Below, piece after piece: positions 37,400-45,541 of a stretch of DNA of 64,000 nt (the first letter of the stretch is position 1; the number at the start of each line of letters is the position of its first letter). Under the pieces are notes generated by a model. That model was not told where the DNA came from, did no database searches, and saw only the letters and a list, made by a program, of their open reading frames with translations. Origin of the DNA: Streptomyces parvus (GTDB lineage: Bacteria; Actinomycetota; Actinomycetes; Streptomycetales; Streptomycetaceae); contig NZ_CP135078.1 in the NCBI RefSeq assembly GCF_032121415.1, positions 150,349 through 214,348 on the forward strand. The letters are read 5' to 3'. Made by a program: the position numbers and the translations under genes.

Positions 37400-37514
37400 G
37401 GCACTAGGGAGCACTAGGGCACACACGAAGTGGAGCGCCCGTCGGCCGGAACTCTAGATTGACGTCCCCGGACCGACGGGCCCGATGCGTCGGCTTTCGC
37501 CGTCAGGAGACTTC

Positions 37515-38786
37515 ATGCTGGAGAAATGCAGGCGGGACGAGACCTGCCGTGTATGCGGTGCGGACGACTGGACCGAGGTCATCTCGTTCGGTTCGCTACC
37601 GCTCGCCAACGGTTTCGTCGACCCGGCCGACGCCGACGAGGCGCAGGACGTCTTCCCGCTCGACGTCATCGTGTGCCGGTCGTGCCGGCTGATGACGCTG
37701 CGGCATGTCGTCGACCCCGAGGCGCTGTTCAAGCACTACGTCTACGTCTCCTCCGACTCCGACCAGATCCGCGAGCACATGGCGCACATCGTCGAGCTGG
37801 CCACCCGCCGGGCGGGCCTCGCCTCCGGCGACCTGGTCGTGGAGCTGGGCAGCAACGTCGGCACCCAGCTCGCGATGTTCCAGGCTACGGGCATGCGGGT
37901 GGCCGGGGTCGACCCGGCGGCCAACCTCGCCGAGATCGCCAACGCGCGGGGCGTCCCCACCGACCCGGACTTCTTCGGCCCCGGCCCCGCAGGCCGCATC
38001 GCCTCCGAGCAGGGCCGGGCCAAGGCCGTCATCGGCCGCCAGTGCTTCGCGCACATCGACGACGTACACCGCATCCTGGACGGCGTCGACGCGGTGCTCG
38101 ACGACGACGGCGTCCTGATCATCGAGGTGCCGTACCTGCTGAACCTGCTGGACGAGAACCAGTTCGACACGATCTACCACGAGCACCTGTCGTACTTCTC
38201 CCTGCACACGCTGCGGCACCTCTTCGGCGCGCACGGCCTGCGGATCATCGACGTGGAGCGGGTCGCCGTCCACGGCGGTTCGATCGCCGTCGTCGCCGCA
38301 CGCGAGTCGGCCGCGCGGACCCCGGAGCCGTCGGTCGCCGCGCTGCTCGGCCTGGAGGAGGAGCGCGGACTGCTGACCGAGGCCCCCTACCGGGCCTTCG
38401 CCGAGCGGGTGACGCACGTGACCGAGGCGGTCCGCACGCTCGTCCGCGGCCTGGCGGCGGACGGCCACCGCGTGGCCGGCTACGGGGCACCGTCCAAGGG
38501 CACCCAGCTGCTGATGGCCTGCGGTCTGACCGCTGACGACATCACCGTCTGCGGCGACACCACGCCCCTCAAGCACGGCAAGCTGTTGCCGGGGAACCGC
38601 ATCCCCGTCCTTCCGCCGGACGAGGTCGCCGCCACCGAACCGGACTACTACCTCCTCCTCGCCTGGAACTACACCGACGAGGTCGTCCGCAAGGAGCACC
38701 GCTTCCTCGAGGCGGGAGGGAAGTTCATCGTTCCCATCCCGGAGCCCAGGATCATCTCCGCCCAGTCAGCGAAGGAGCTCGTCTGA
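37515..38786 (+). CDS. sgcA3: sugar C-methyltransferase (TylCIII/NovU type)
   Basis: A 423-aa C-methyltransferase. The N-terminal zinc-binding domain has CRVCG and, later, IVCRSCRLMTL; the SAM-binding fold has LVVELGSNVGTQLAMFQ; and the C-terminal domain includes VAGYGAPSKGTQLLMACG. It methylates a carbon next to the keto group of an NDP-sugar, matching the gem-dimethyl carbon of the C-1027 sugar. CAGGAGA precedes the ATG at 37515. Its stop overlaps the next start by one base (TGATG). Confidence 0.9.
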   Translation: MLEKCRRDETCRVCGADDWTEVISFGSLPLANGFVDPADADEAQDVFPLDVIVCRSCRLMTLRHVVDPEALFKHYVYVSSDSDQIREHMAHIVELATRRAGLASGDLVVELGSNVGTQLAMFQATGMRVAGVDPAANLAEIANARGVPTDPDFFGPGPAGRIASEQGRAKAVIGRQCFAHIDDVHRILDGVDAVLDDDGVLIIEVPYLLNLLDENQFDTIYHEHLSYFSLHTLRHLFGAHGLRIIDVERVAVHGGSIAVVAARESAARTPEPSVAALLGLEEERGLLTEAPYRAFAERVTHVTEAVRTLVRGLAADGHRVAGYGAPSKGTQLLMACGLTADDITVCGDTTPLKHGKLLPGNRIPVLPPDEVAATEPDYYLLLAWNYTDEVVRKEHRFLEAGGKFIVPIPEPRIISAQSAKELV

Positions 38787-39520
38787 TGGAGTACGGCCCC
38801 GAGCACGCGAAGTTCTACGACCTCGTGTTCCGCAGCCGCGGCAAGGACTTCGACCTGGAGGCCCGCGGGCTCACCGAGCTGATCCTCGCCGCCCGCCCCG
38901 ACGCCGTATCGCTCCTGGACGTGGCCTGCGGCACCGGCGCCCACCTGGAGACGCTCGCCACGCTCTTCGGCCACGTGGAGGGCCTGGAGTACGCGCCCGC
39001 GATGCTGGAGCAGGCGGCCGGCCGGCTACCCGGCGTCCCGCTGCACGCCGGTGACATGCGCTCGTTCGACCTGGGCCGCACCTTCGACGCGGTCACCTGC
39101 ATGGGCAACGCGCTCGGCGAGATGGGATCCGTCACCGAGCTCAAGGCCGCGGTGTCGGCCATGGCCCAGCACCTGAACCCCGGCGGTGTCCTCGTCGCCG
39201 AGCCCTGGTACTTCCCCGAGAACTTCCTCGACGGGCATGTCGGCGGCCATCTGCACCGTGAGGAGGGCCGCGTCATCACGCGGATGACGCACTCCGTGCG
39301 CCAGGGCGACAAGTCACGTCTGGAGGTCCGGTTCCGGGTCGCCGACGCCACCGGATTCAGCGAGTTCTCCGAGGTCCTGACCTCCAGCCTCTTCACCCGC
39401 GAGCAGTACGCCGACGCCTTCGAGTCGGCGGGCCTCTCGGTGAGGTTCGTGCCGGGCTTCCGGCTGGCCGACGGCCGGCCCAACAGCCCCGGCCTCTTCG
39501 TCGGCGTGCGCACGGCATGA
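38786..39520 (+). CDS. sgcA5: sugar N-methyltransferase (DesVI type)
   Basis: A 244-aa SAM-dependent methyltransferase with LLDVACGTGAHLETLA as motif I and FDAVTCMGNALGEM as the next conserved stretch, both characteristic of the N,N-dimethyltransferases of aminosugars. It should add both methyl groups to the sugar amine after transamination by the product of the next gene, whose start overlaps its stop (ATGA). Confidence 0.88.
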   Translation: MEYGPEHAKFYDLVFRSRGKDFDLEARGLTELILAARPDAVSLLDVACGTGAHLETLATLFGHVEGLEYAPAMLEQAAGRLPGVPLHAGDMRSFDLGRTFDAVTCMGNALGEMGSVTELKAAVSAMAQHLNPGGVLVAEPWYFPENFLDGHVGGHLHREEGRVITRMTHSVRQGDKSRLEVRFRVADATGFSEFSEVLTSSLFTREQYADAFESAGLSVRFVPGFRLADGRPNSPGLFVGVRTA

Positions 39521-40701
39521 GCGGCGGCCCGGTGCGTCTTGAATCCCTGCCCACGCCCTACTTCAGCGAACCGCTGCACGTCGGACGCCCGAACGTGGGC
39601 TCCCGCGACCGGTTGATCGAACGGATCGACGGAGCGCTGGAGCGGCTGTGGTTCACCAATGACGGCCCCCTGGTCCGGGAGTTCGAGGCCCGCGTGGCCG
39701 AGGTCACTGAGGTCAGGCACTGCGTCGCCGTGTCGAACGCCACCACCGGCATCCAGGTCGCCGCGAAGGCCCTGGGCATCGGCCCGGGGGACGAGGTGAT
39801 CGTCCCCTCCTTCACCTGGGTCGCCACCGCCCACGCGCTGGACTGGATCGGTGCGGTGCCCGTCTTCTGCGAACTGGACGAGGAGACCGGCACCGCCGAC
39901 GTGGCGCACGTGGAACGGCTGATCGGCCCCCGCACCCGCGCCATCCTGGACGTGCACGTCTTCGGCAGGCCCGCCCGGATCGACGAGCTGACCAAGCTGG
40001 CCGAAGAACACGGGCTGCCGCTGCTCTTCGACGCCGCCCACGCCTTCGGCTGCACCTACCGGTCCAAACCGATCGGCGGATTCGGCACGGCGGAGATATT
40101 CAGCTTCCAGGCGACGAAGTTCGTGAACAGCTTCGAGGGCGGTGCGATCGTCACCGATGACGACGCGCTGGCCGACCGGCTCCGGGCCATGCGCCACCAG
40201 GGCCTCAACGCCGCGCACGAGATCACCGGCAGCGGAACGGTCGCCCGGATGCACGAGATCAGCGCGGCCATGGGCCTCACCTCCCTGGAGTCGGCCGACC
40301 ACTTCACCGAGGTCAACCGGCGCAACTACCGGCTGTACGAGGAGTACCTGGACGGGCTGCCGGGCGTCCAAGTCCGCCCGCAGGAGCAGGGCGAGCTGTC
40401 GAACTGCCAGTACGTCGTCATCGAGGTGGACGCCGACCGGGCCGGACTGCACCGCGACGAGCTCCAGGAGGTGCTCAAGCGGCACAACGTGCTGGCCCGC
40501 GCCTACTTCAGCCCCGGCTGCCACAGTTGCGAGCCCTACCGGTCCGACCCCGCGCGCCACGCGCCCGATCCGCTCCCGAAGGTGGAGGCGCTCACCGAGC
40601 GGGTCCTCTCACTGCCCACCGGCACGGCCGTGGGGCCCGAGGAGGTACGGGGGGTCTGCCGCATCGTCCGCGCGGCCGTCGACGGGAGCACGGTGCCGTA
40701 G
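39517..40701 (+). CDS. sgcA4: NDP-sugar aminotransferase (DegT/DnrJ/EryC1)
   Basis: A 394-aa PLP enzyme. CVAVSNATTGIQVAAKAL is the cofactor-phosphate region, LLFDAAHAFGC holds the aspartate that contacts PLP, and the Schiff-base lysine is in IFSFQATKFVNSFEGG. It installs the amino group on the keto sugar. The three genes C-methyltransferase, N-methyltransferase and aminotransferase overlap end to end and form a sugar-finishing cassette directly before the apoprotein gene. Confidence 0.9.
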   Translation: MSGGPVRLESLPTPYFSEPLHVGRPNVGSRDRLIERIDGALERLWFTNDGPLVREFEARVAEVTEVRHCVAVSNATTGIQVAAKALGIGPGDEVIVPSFTWVATAHALDWIGAVPVFCELDEETGTADVAHVERLIGPRTRAILDVHVFGRPARIDELTKLAEEHGLPLLFDAAHAFGCTYRSKPIGGFGTAEIFSFQATKFVNSFEGGAIVTDDDALADRLRAMRHQGLNAAHEITGSGTVARMHEISAAMGLTSLESADHFTEVNRRNYRLYEEYLDGLPGVQVRPQEQGELSNCQYVVIEVDADRAGLHRDELQEVLKRHNVLARAYFSPGCHSCEPYRSDPARHAPDPLPKVEALTERVLSLPTGTAVGPEEVRGVCRIVRAAVDGSTVP

Positions 40702-40794
40702 AGAAACGACAGCACAGAAGAAGATGCAGGCGGCAGCCATTCGAGGTGATCCTTTCAGGGAGTGATCAACCCCTCCTCGAAATGGAGTATCCGC

Positions 40795-41226
40795 ATGTCG
40801 TTACGTCACATGTCCCGCCGTGCCTCCAGGGTCGGCGTCGTGGCTGTCGCCTCCATCGGCCTGGCCGCCGCCGCCCAGTCCGTGGCCTTCGCCGCGCCCT
40901 CCTTCTCGGTCAGCCCCGCCTCGGGCCTGAGCGACGGACAGAGCGTCTCGGTGTCGGTCAGCGGTGCGGCCGCGGGCGAGACCTACTACATCGCCCAGTG
41001 CGCGCCGGTCGGTGGCCAGGACGCGTGCAACCCGGCGACCGCCACCTCCTTCACCACGGACGCGTCCGGAGCGGCGTCGTTCAGCTTCGTCGTGCGCAAG
41101 GCGTACACGGGCAGCACGCCCACAGGCACGCCGGTCGGCAACGTCGACTGCGCCACCGACGCGTGCAACCTCGGCGCCGGCAACTCCGGTCTCGACCTCG
41201 GCCACGTGGCTCTGACCTTCGGCTGA
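40795..41226 (+). CDS. cagA: chromoprotein enediyne apoprotein (C-1027 type)
   Basis: A 143-aa preprotein: a 33-residue signal peptide (HMSRRASRVGVVAVASIGL then alanine-rich, cleaved after AFA) and a 110-residue mature protein. The mature part has four cysteines at 36, 45, 86 and 91, the two disulfides of the neocarzinostatin fold, and the core SPASGLSDGQSVSVSVSG and LDLGHVALTFG. Compared with C-1027 apoprotein as I remember it, lengths are equal and only a handful of residues differ, clustered around mature positions 70-90. It binds and protects the enediyne chromophore outside the cell. GGAG precedes the ATG; a strong terminator follows. Confidence 0.95.
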   Translation: MSLRHMSRRASRVGVVAVASIGLAAAAQSVAFAAPSFSVSPASGLSDGQSVSVSVSGAAAGETYYIAQCAPVGGQDACNPATATSFTTDASGAASFSFVVRKAYTGSTPTGTPVGNVDCATDACNLGAGNSGLDLGHVALTFG

Positions 41227-41265
41227 CCGAACCGTGGCCCCCGGTTCCGCGGACCGGGGACCTGC

Positions 41266-41302
41266 GTGCTGCCGGGGCGGGTCGCACCCGCCCCGGCAGC
41301 AC
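41266..41302 (+). terminator. terminator of apoprotein gene
   Basis: A perfect 17-bp GC-rich stem (41266-41282 with 41286-41302) with a three-base loop and a short T-run after it, 40 bases beyond the apoprotein stop. Confidence 0.88.
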
Positions 41303-41357
41303 ATTTCGCGGCCTGACGCCCCTGCCGTACCTCCCCCGGTGTCCCGGCAGGCGTGCG

Positions 41358-42425
41358 TCAGGCCGCGATCTCGATCTGCACGTGGTCGCCGACGACCAGG
41401 CGGTGCCGGGCCTCGCCCCGGGCCCCGGGTGCGACCCGGGCGCCCCGTCCGATCAGCGAGCCGTGCAGCCCTGCCACCGCGAGGATCGAGGCGTCGTCCA
41501 GGACGATGGAGTCGGAGAGCCGGGACGCCCGCACCGTGCAGTGCCGGCCGATGGAGGCGTACGGCCCGATCTGGCTGTCCTCGACGACCGTCCCCGCCCC
41601 GATCACCGCGGGCCCCACGATCCGCGAACGTGTCACGCGGGCGCCCTCCTCGACGACCACACCGCCCACCAGTTCGCTGTCCGGGCCCACCTCGCCCGCC
41701 ACCCGGCGGGCCAGCCGGCCGAGCATCCGGCGGTTGCACTCCACGACGTCCTCGACCCGGCCGGTGTCCTTCCAGTAGTCCGTGTAGCGGCCGGCCTCGA
41801 CCCGCGAGCCGTGCTCCAGGAGCCACTGGATCGCGTCGGTGATCTCCAGCTCCCCGCGGGCGCTCGGCCTGATCGCGTCGACGGCGCGGTGCACGTCGGC
41901 GGTGAAGAAGTACACGCCGATCGCCGCCAGGTCGCTGCGCGGTTCACGGGGCTTCTCCACCAGGCGCAGCACCTGTCCCTGGGCGTCCAGCTCGATCACG
42001 CCGAAGGCCCGGGGGTCGGGCACCTGGCGCACGACGATCCGCGCGGCGGGGCGGGCCCGGAGGAACTCCCGGGCCTGTGCGGACAGGTCCCCGTCGAGCA
42101 TGATGTCGCCCAGGTACAGGACGAAGTCGTCCTCGTCGAGGAACTCACGGGCCAGTTTCACGCAGTGCGCGATGCCCAGGGGCTGCTCCTGGCATATGTA
42201 GGTGATGCGCAGACCGAAACGGCTGCCGTCCCCGATCGCCTCAATTATTTCCTGAGCCCAGTCGCCGACGACAATACCGACCTCTTTGATATCGAGGTCG
42301 CGAATATTCTCCAGAACGTATTCCAGGACCGGCTTCCCGGCGATCGGAACAAGCTGCTTCGGCATGGCGTAACTGATCGGGCGCAGGCGGGTCCCCGAAC
42401 CGCCCGACAGTACAAGTGCCTTCAT
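41358..42425 (-). CDS. sgcA1: glucose-1-phosphate thymidylyltransferase
   Basis: A 355-aa long-form nucleotidylyltransferase. The catalytic N-terminus is LVLSGGSGTRLRPISYAMPK, with LYLGDIMLDGD in the middle, and the C-terminal third is a left-handed beta-helix made of hexapeptide-like repeats (GPDSELVGGVVVEEGARVTR). It makes the NDP-glucose that enters the sugar branch. The ATG at 42425 gives the usual family start. It is convergent with the apoprotein gene and divergent from the halogenase gene. Confidence 0.92.
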   Translation of the reverse strand: MKALVLSGGSGTRLRPISYAMPKQLVPIAGKPVLEYVLENIRDLDIKEVGIVVGDWAQEIIEAIGDGSRFGLRITYICQEQPLGIAHCVKLAREFLDEDDFVLYLGDIMLDGDLSAQAREFLRARPAARIVVRQVPDPRAFGVIELDAQGQVLRLVEKPREPRSDLAAIGVYFFTADVHRAVDAIRPSARGELEITDAIQWLLEHGSRVEAGRYTDYWKDTGRVEDVVECNRRMLGRLARRVAGEVGPDSELVGGVVVEEGARVTRSRIVGPAVIGAGTVVEDSQIGPYASIGRHCTVRASRLSDSIVLDDASILAVAGLHGSLIGRGARVAPGARGEARHRLVVGDHVQIEIAA

Positions 42426-42608
42426 TGTGTTCCGCCCTTCAGCGCAATCACTGAAATTCCACGTCACTGTAGACCGGACCGCGTGGTACACGCTTCTCGC
42501 AGAATGCCCACGACTTCGCAATCCCGGAGATGCGGCGGCCCCTCGGCGGGCCGGAGGATTCCAGCGAATGTGAGATGCCCGCTTCCCGATGCGCGAGAAG
42601 GAGACTCC

Positions 42609-44093
42609 GTGGACGTGTCAGCGCAGTACGACGTCATCGTGGTGGGCGGTGGCCCGGCGGGCTCGACCGTGTCCACGCTGGTCCGCAAGAGGGGCCACCG
42701 GGTGCTCCAGCTGGAGAAGGAGACCTTCCCGCGCTACCAGATCGGCGAGTCCCTCCTGCCCGCCACCGTCCACGGCATCGCGCACCTCCTCGACGTCTCC
42801 GACGAGCTGAAGAGGGCCTCCTTCACGATCAAGCACGGCGGGACGTTCAAGTGGGGTGCCAACCCTGAGCCCTGGACGTTCGACTTCGCCGTCTCTCGCC
42901 GGATGCCCGGCGCGACGGGGTACGCCTACCAGGTCGAACGCATGAAGTTCGACAAGATCCTCCTCGACAACGCCCGCAAGCACGGTGTGGAGGTACGGGA
43001 GAAGAGCGACGTCCTCGACGTACTCAAGGCCGAGGGCGGCCGGGTGCGGGGGGTGCGCTACCGGGACGCCGAGGGTCGCGAGCACGAGGTGAGCGCCCGC
43101 TTCGTCGTGGACGCCTCCGGCAACACCGGCGGGCTGTACAAGAAGTCCGGCTCCAAGCGCGAGTACTCGCCCTTCTTCCGCAACCTCGCCCTGTTCGGCT
43201 ACTTCAACGGCGGCAAGCGGCTGCCCAAGCCGAACTCCGGGAACATCTTCACCTGCGCCTTCGAGCACGGCTGGTTCTGGTACATCCCCCTGACCCCCGA
43301 CCTGACCAGCGTCGGCGCGGTGGTGAACCGGGACTCGGCGAGCCTGGTGCAGGGCGACCCCGAGAAGGCGATGGAGTCGTTCATCGCGGCCTGCCCGCTG
43401 ATCGCGGAGAAGCTCTCCGAGGCCACCCGGGTGACCGAGGGCCCCTACGGCGAGCTGCGGGTCCGCAAGGACTGGTCGTACAGCAACACGAAGTTCTGGG
43501 CGCCGGGCATGGCGCTGATCGGGGACGCCGCGTGCTTCGTCGACCCGGTGTTCTCCTCCGGGGTCCACCTCGCCACCTACAGCGGGCTGCTGGCCGCGCG
43601 CTCGCTCAACTCCTGCCTGGACGGGACTGTCGACGAGACCACCGCGTTCGAGGAGTTCGAGGCCCGCTACCGGCTGGAGTACAGCCGCTTCTACGAGTTC
43701 CTCGTCGGCTTCTACGACATGCACCATTCGGAGGACTCCTATTTCTGGCAGGCCCGAAAGATCTCCAACACCGCGGACTCCGACCTGGAGTCGTTCGTCG
43801 AACTGATCGGCGGGGTCTCCTCCGACGAGTTCGCCGATGCGGCGCGGGCCAGACAGCGGTTCTCCGAGGCGTCGGACGAGATGGCCGGCATGACGCACAC
43901 CGCCGCGGACGACGCCGACGGGCCGCACGGCGCCGTGCCGGGGAAGGTGGTCGGCCGGCTCATGGAGCAGGGCGCCGCCCTGCAGGCGCGGGCTCTGCTC
44001 GGCGACGAGGCGGGGGCCGAACGACCGGTCAGGCGGGGGGGTCTGGCCGCGTCGACGGACGGACTGGGCTGGGTTCCCCATGCACGGTCCTGA
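42609..44093 (+). CDS. sgcC3: FAD-dependent halogenase (beta-tyrosine chlorination)
   Basis: A 494-aa flavin halogenase. The FAD motif is IVVGGGPAGSTVSTL, and the halogenase signature WxWxIP is present as HGWFWYIPLTP. FPRYQIGESLLPATV and GDAACFVDPVFSSGVHLA are conserved in halogenases that act on carrier-bound phenols and pyrroles. In C-1027, SgcC3 chlorinates beta-tyrosine on its carrier. GTG start with GAAGGAG upstream; a GTG two codons later is possible. The end overlaps the antiporter gene by 14 bases. Confidence 0.92.
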   Translation: MDVSAQYDVIVVGGGPAGSTVSTLVRKRGHRVLQLEKETFPRYQIGESLLPATVHGIAHLLDVSDELKRASFTIKHGGTFKWGANPEPWTFDFAVSRRMPGATGYAYQVERMKFDKILLDNARKHGVEVREKSDVLDVLKAEGGRVRGVRYRDAEGREHEVSARFVVDASGNTGGLYKKSGSKREYSPFFRNLALFGYFNGGKRLPKPNSGNIFTCAFEHGWFWYIPLTPDLTSVGAVVNRDSASLVQGDPEKAMESFIAACPLIAEKLSEATRVTEGPYGELRVRKDWSYSNTKFWAPGMALIGDAACFVDPVFSSGVHLATYSGLLAARSLNSCLDGTVDETTAFEEFEARYRLEYSRFYEFLVGFYDMHHSEDSYFWQARKISNTADSDLESFVELIGGVSSDEFADAARARQRFSEASDEMAGMTHTAADDADGPHGAVPGKVVGRLMEQGAALQARALLGDEAGAERPVRRGGLAASTDGLGWVPHARS

Positions 44094-45462
44094 CGGGGCG
44101 GCGCTCGCCGCCGCGTCGCCGCTGGGCGGGGAGCCGTTGACCGTCTTCCTGCTCCAGGTAGGCGTACTCCTCGTCTGCGCCTACGGCCTGGGGCGGCTGG
44201 GCGCCCGGGTCGGCCTGCCGCCCCTGGTGGGGGAGCTGACCGCGGGGGTGCTGCTGGGGCCGACCCTGCTGGGGCAGATCGCGCCGGGGCTCTCCGGCCG
44301 GCTGTTTCCCGCGGACATGTCGCAGGCGCACCTGCTCGACGCGTTCTGCCAGTTCGGCATCCTGCTGCTGGTGGCCATCGCCGGGGCCCAGTTCGACCCC
44401 CTGATCCTGCGCAGGCGCGGCGGTCTGGCCGCCCGGGTGAGCCTGGCCGGTCTCCTGGTGCCGCTGGGGCTGGGGATCGCCACCGGGTACCTGGTGCCGG
44501 TCTCGCTGCTCACGGACTCCGGGGAACGGGGCGTCTTCGCGCTGTTCCTCGGGGTCGCCATGTGCGTCACCGCTCTCCCGGTGATCGCCAAGACGCTCGC
44601 TGACCTGAACCTCACGCACCGCAACGTCGGCCAGTTGCTCATCGCGGCCGCCGTGTTCGACGACGCGGTGGGCTGGCTGATGCTCGCTCTGGTGACGGCG
44701 TTGGCCAGCGGAGGGGCCGGCGGGCCCGTGGTCCTGACCACGATGGCCTGGACCGCCGTGTTCATCGCCGCGGCGTGCGCGGTGGGCGGCCCGATCGGTA
44801 GGCGGATATCCCGTACCGGGAGCAGCCGGGTCCCGGTATCGGCCATCACGGTCGGCGTGGCCGTCGTCGTCCTGTACGGGGCACTGACCGCGGCGGCCGG
44901 GATGGAAGCGCTGTTCGGGGCGTTCGTGGCCGGGGCCACCCTGCTCCGGCACATCGACCCGGCGCGCCTCGCTCCGCTGCGCACTCTGGTCATGGCCGTG
45001 TTCGCCCCGGTGTTCCTGGGCAGTGTGGGGCTGCGCATGGACCTGACAGCGCTCGCGGAGCCGTCGGTCCTCCTCACCGGCGTCGTCGTCCTGTTCGTGG
45101 CCACGCTCGGCAAGTTCGCCGGCGCGTACGTCGCCGCCCGCAGCGGCGGGATGAGCCGGTACGAGGGGCTGGCGCTCGGGGCGGGGATGAACTCCCGCGG
45201 GATGATCGAGGTGGTGATCGCCCTGGTCGGGCTGCGCATCGGCGTACTGGACACCGTCACCTTCACGATCATCGTGCTGATCGCCCTCATCACCTCGGTG
45301 TCAGCGCCGCCCATCCTGCGCTGGGCGAGCAGCCGGATCGCTTTCGACAGCGAGGAGCAGGAGCGGGAGGAGCGGCTGGCCGGCTGGAGCACCGAGCCCG
45401 CCTTCTCCGGTGGGCCGACGCCCAAGTCAGCACGGCAGGAGAAGACCGTGGACACCTCCTGA
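44080..45462 (+). CDS. CPA2-type Na+/H+ antiporter-like membrane protein
   Basis: A 460-aa membrane protein with about twelve helices and the KefB/NapA-like fold: LPPLVGELTAGVLLGPTLLG early, LLIAAAVFDDAVGWLMLAL (the aspartate pair of the ion site) in the middle and LALGAGMNSRGMIEVVIALV late. It overlaps the halogenase gene and is followed by the UvrA-like gene. Similar proteins occur in several enediyne and anthracycline clusters and may support export or resistance; the transported ion is not evident. Confidence 0.87.
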   Translation: MHGPDGAALAAASPLGGEPLTVFLLQVGVLLVCAYGLGRLGARVGLPPLVGELTAGVLLGPTLLGQIAPGLSGRLFPADMSQAHLLDAFCQFGILLLVAIAGAQFDPLILRRRGGLAARVSLAGLLVPLGLGIATGYLVPVSLLTDSGERGVFALFLGVAMCVTALPVIAKTLADLNLTHRNVGQLLIAAAVFDDAVGWLMLALVTALASGGAGGPVVLTTMAWTAVFIAAACAVGGPIGRRISRTGSSRVPVSAITVGVAVVVLYGALTAAAGMEALFGAFVAGATLLRHIDPARLAPLRTLVMAVFAPVFLGSVGLRMDLTALAEPSVLLTGVVVLFVATLGKFAGAYVAARSGGMSRYEGLALGAGMNSRGMIEVVIALVGLRIGVLDTVTFTIIVLIALITSVSAPPILRWASSRIAFDSEEQEREERLAGWSTEPAFSGGPTPKSARQEKTVDTS

Positions 45463-45541
45463 GTGCAGGCTAGGTGGTTACCGTTCCGCCGGTCCGTCCG
45501 GCGGAACGGTGACTCATGTACGGAACCAGGAGGAGAACTCT

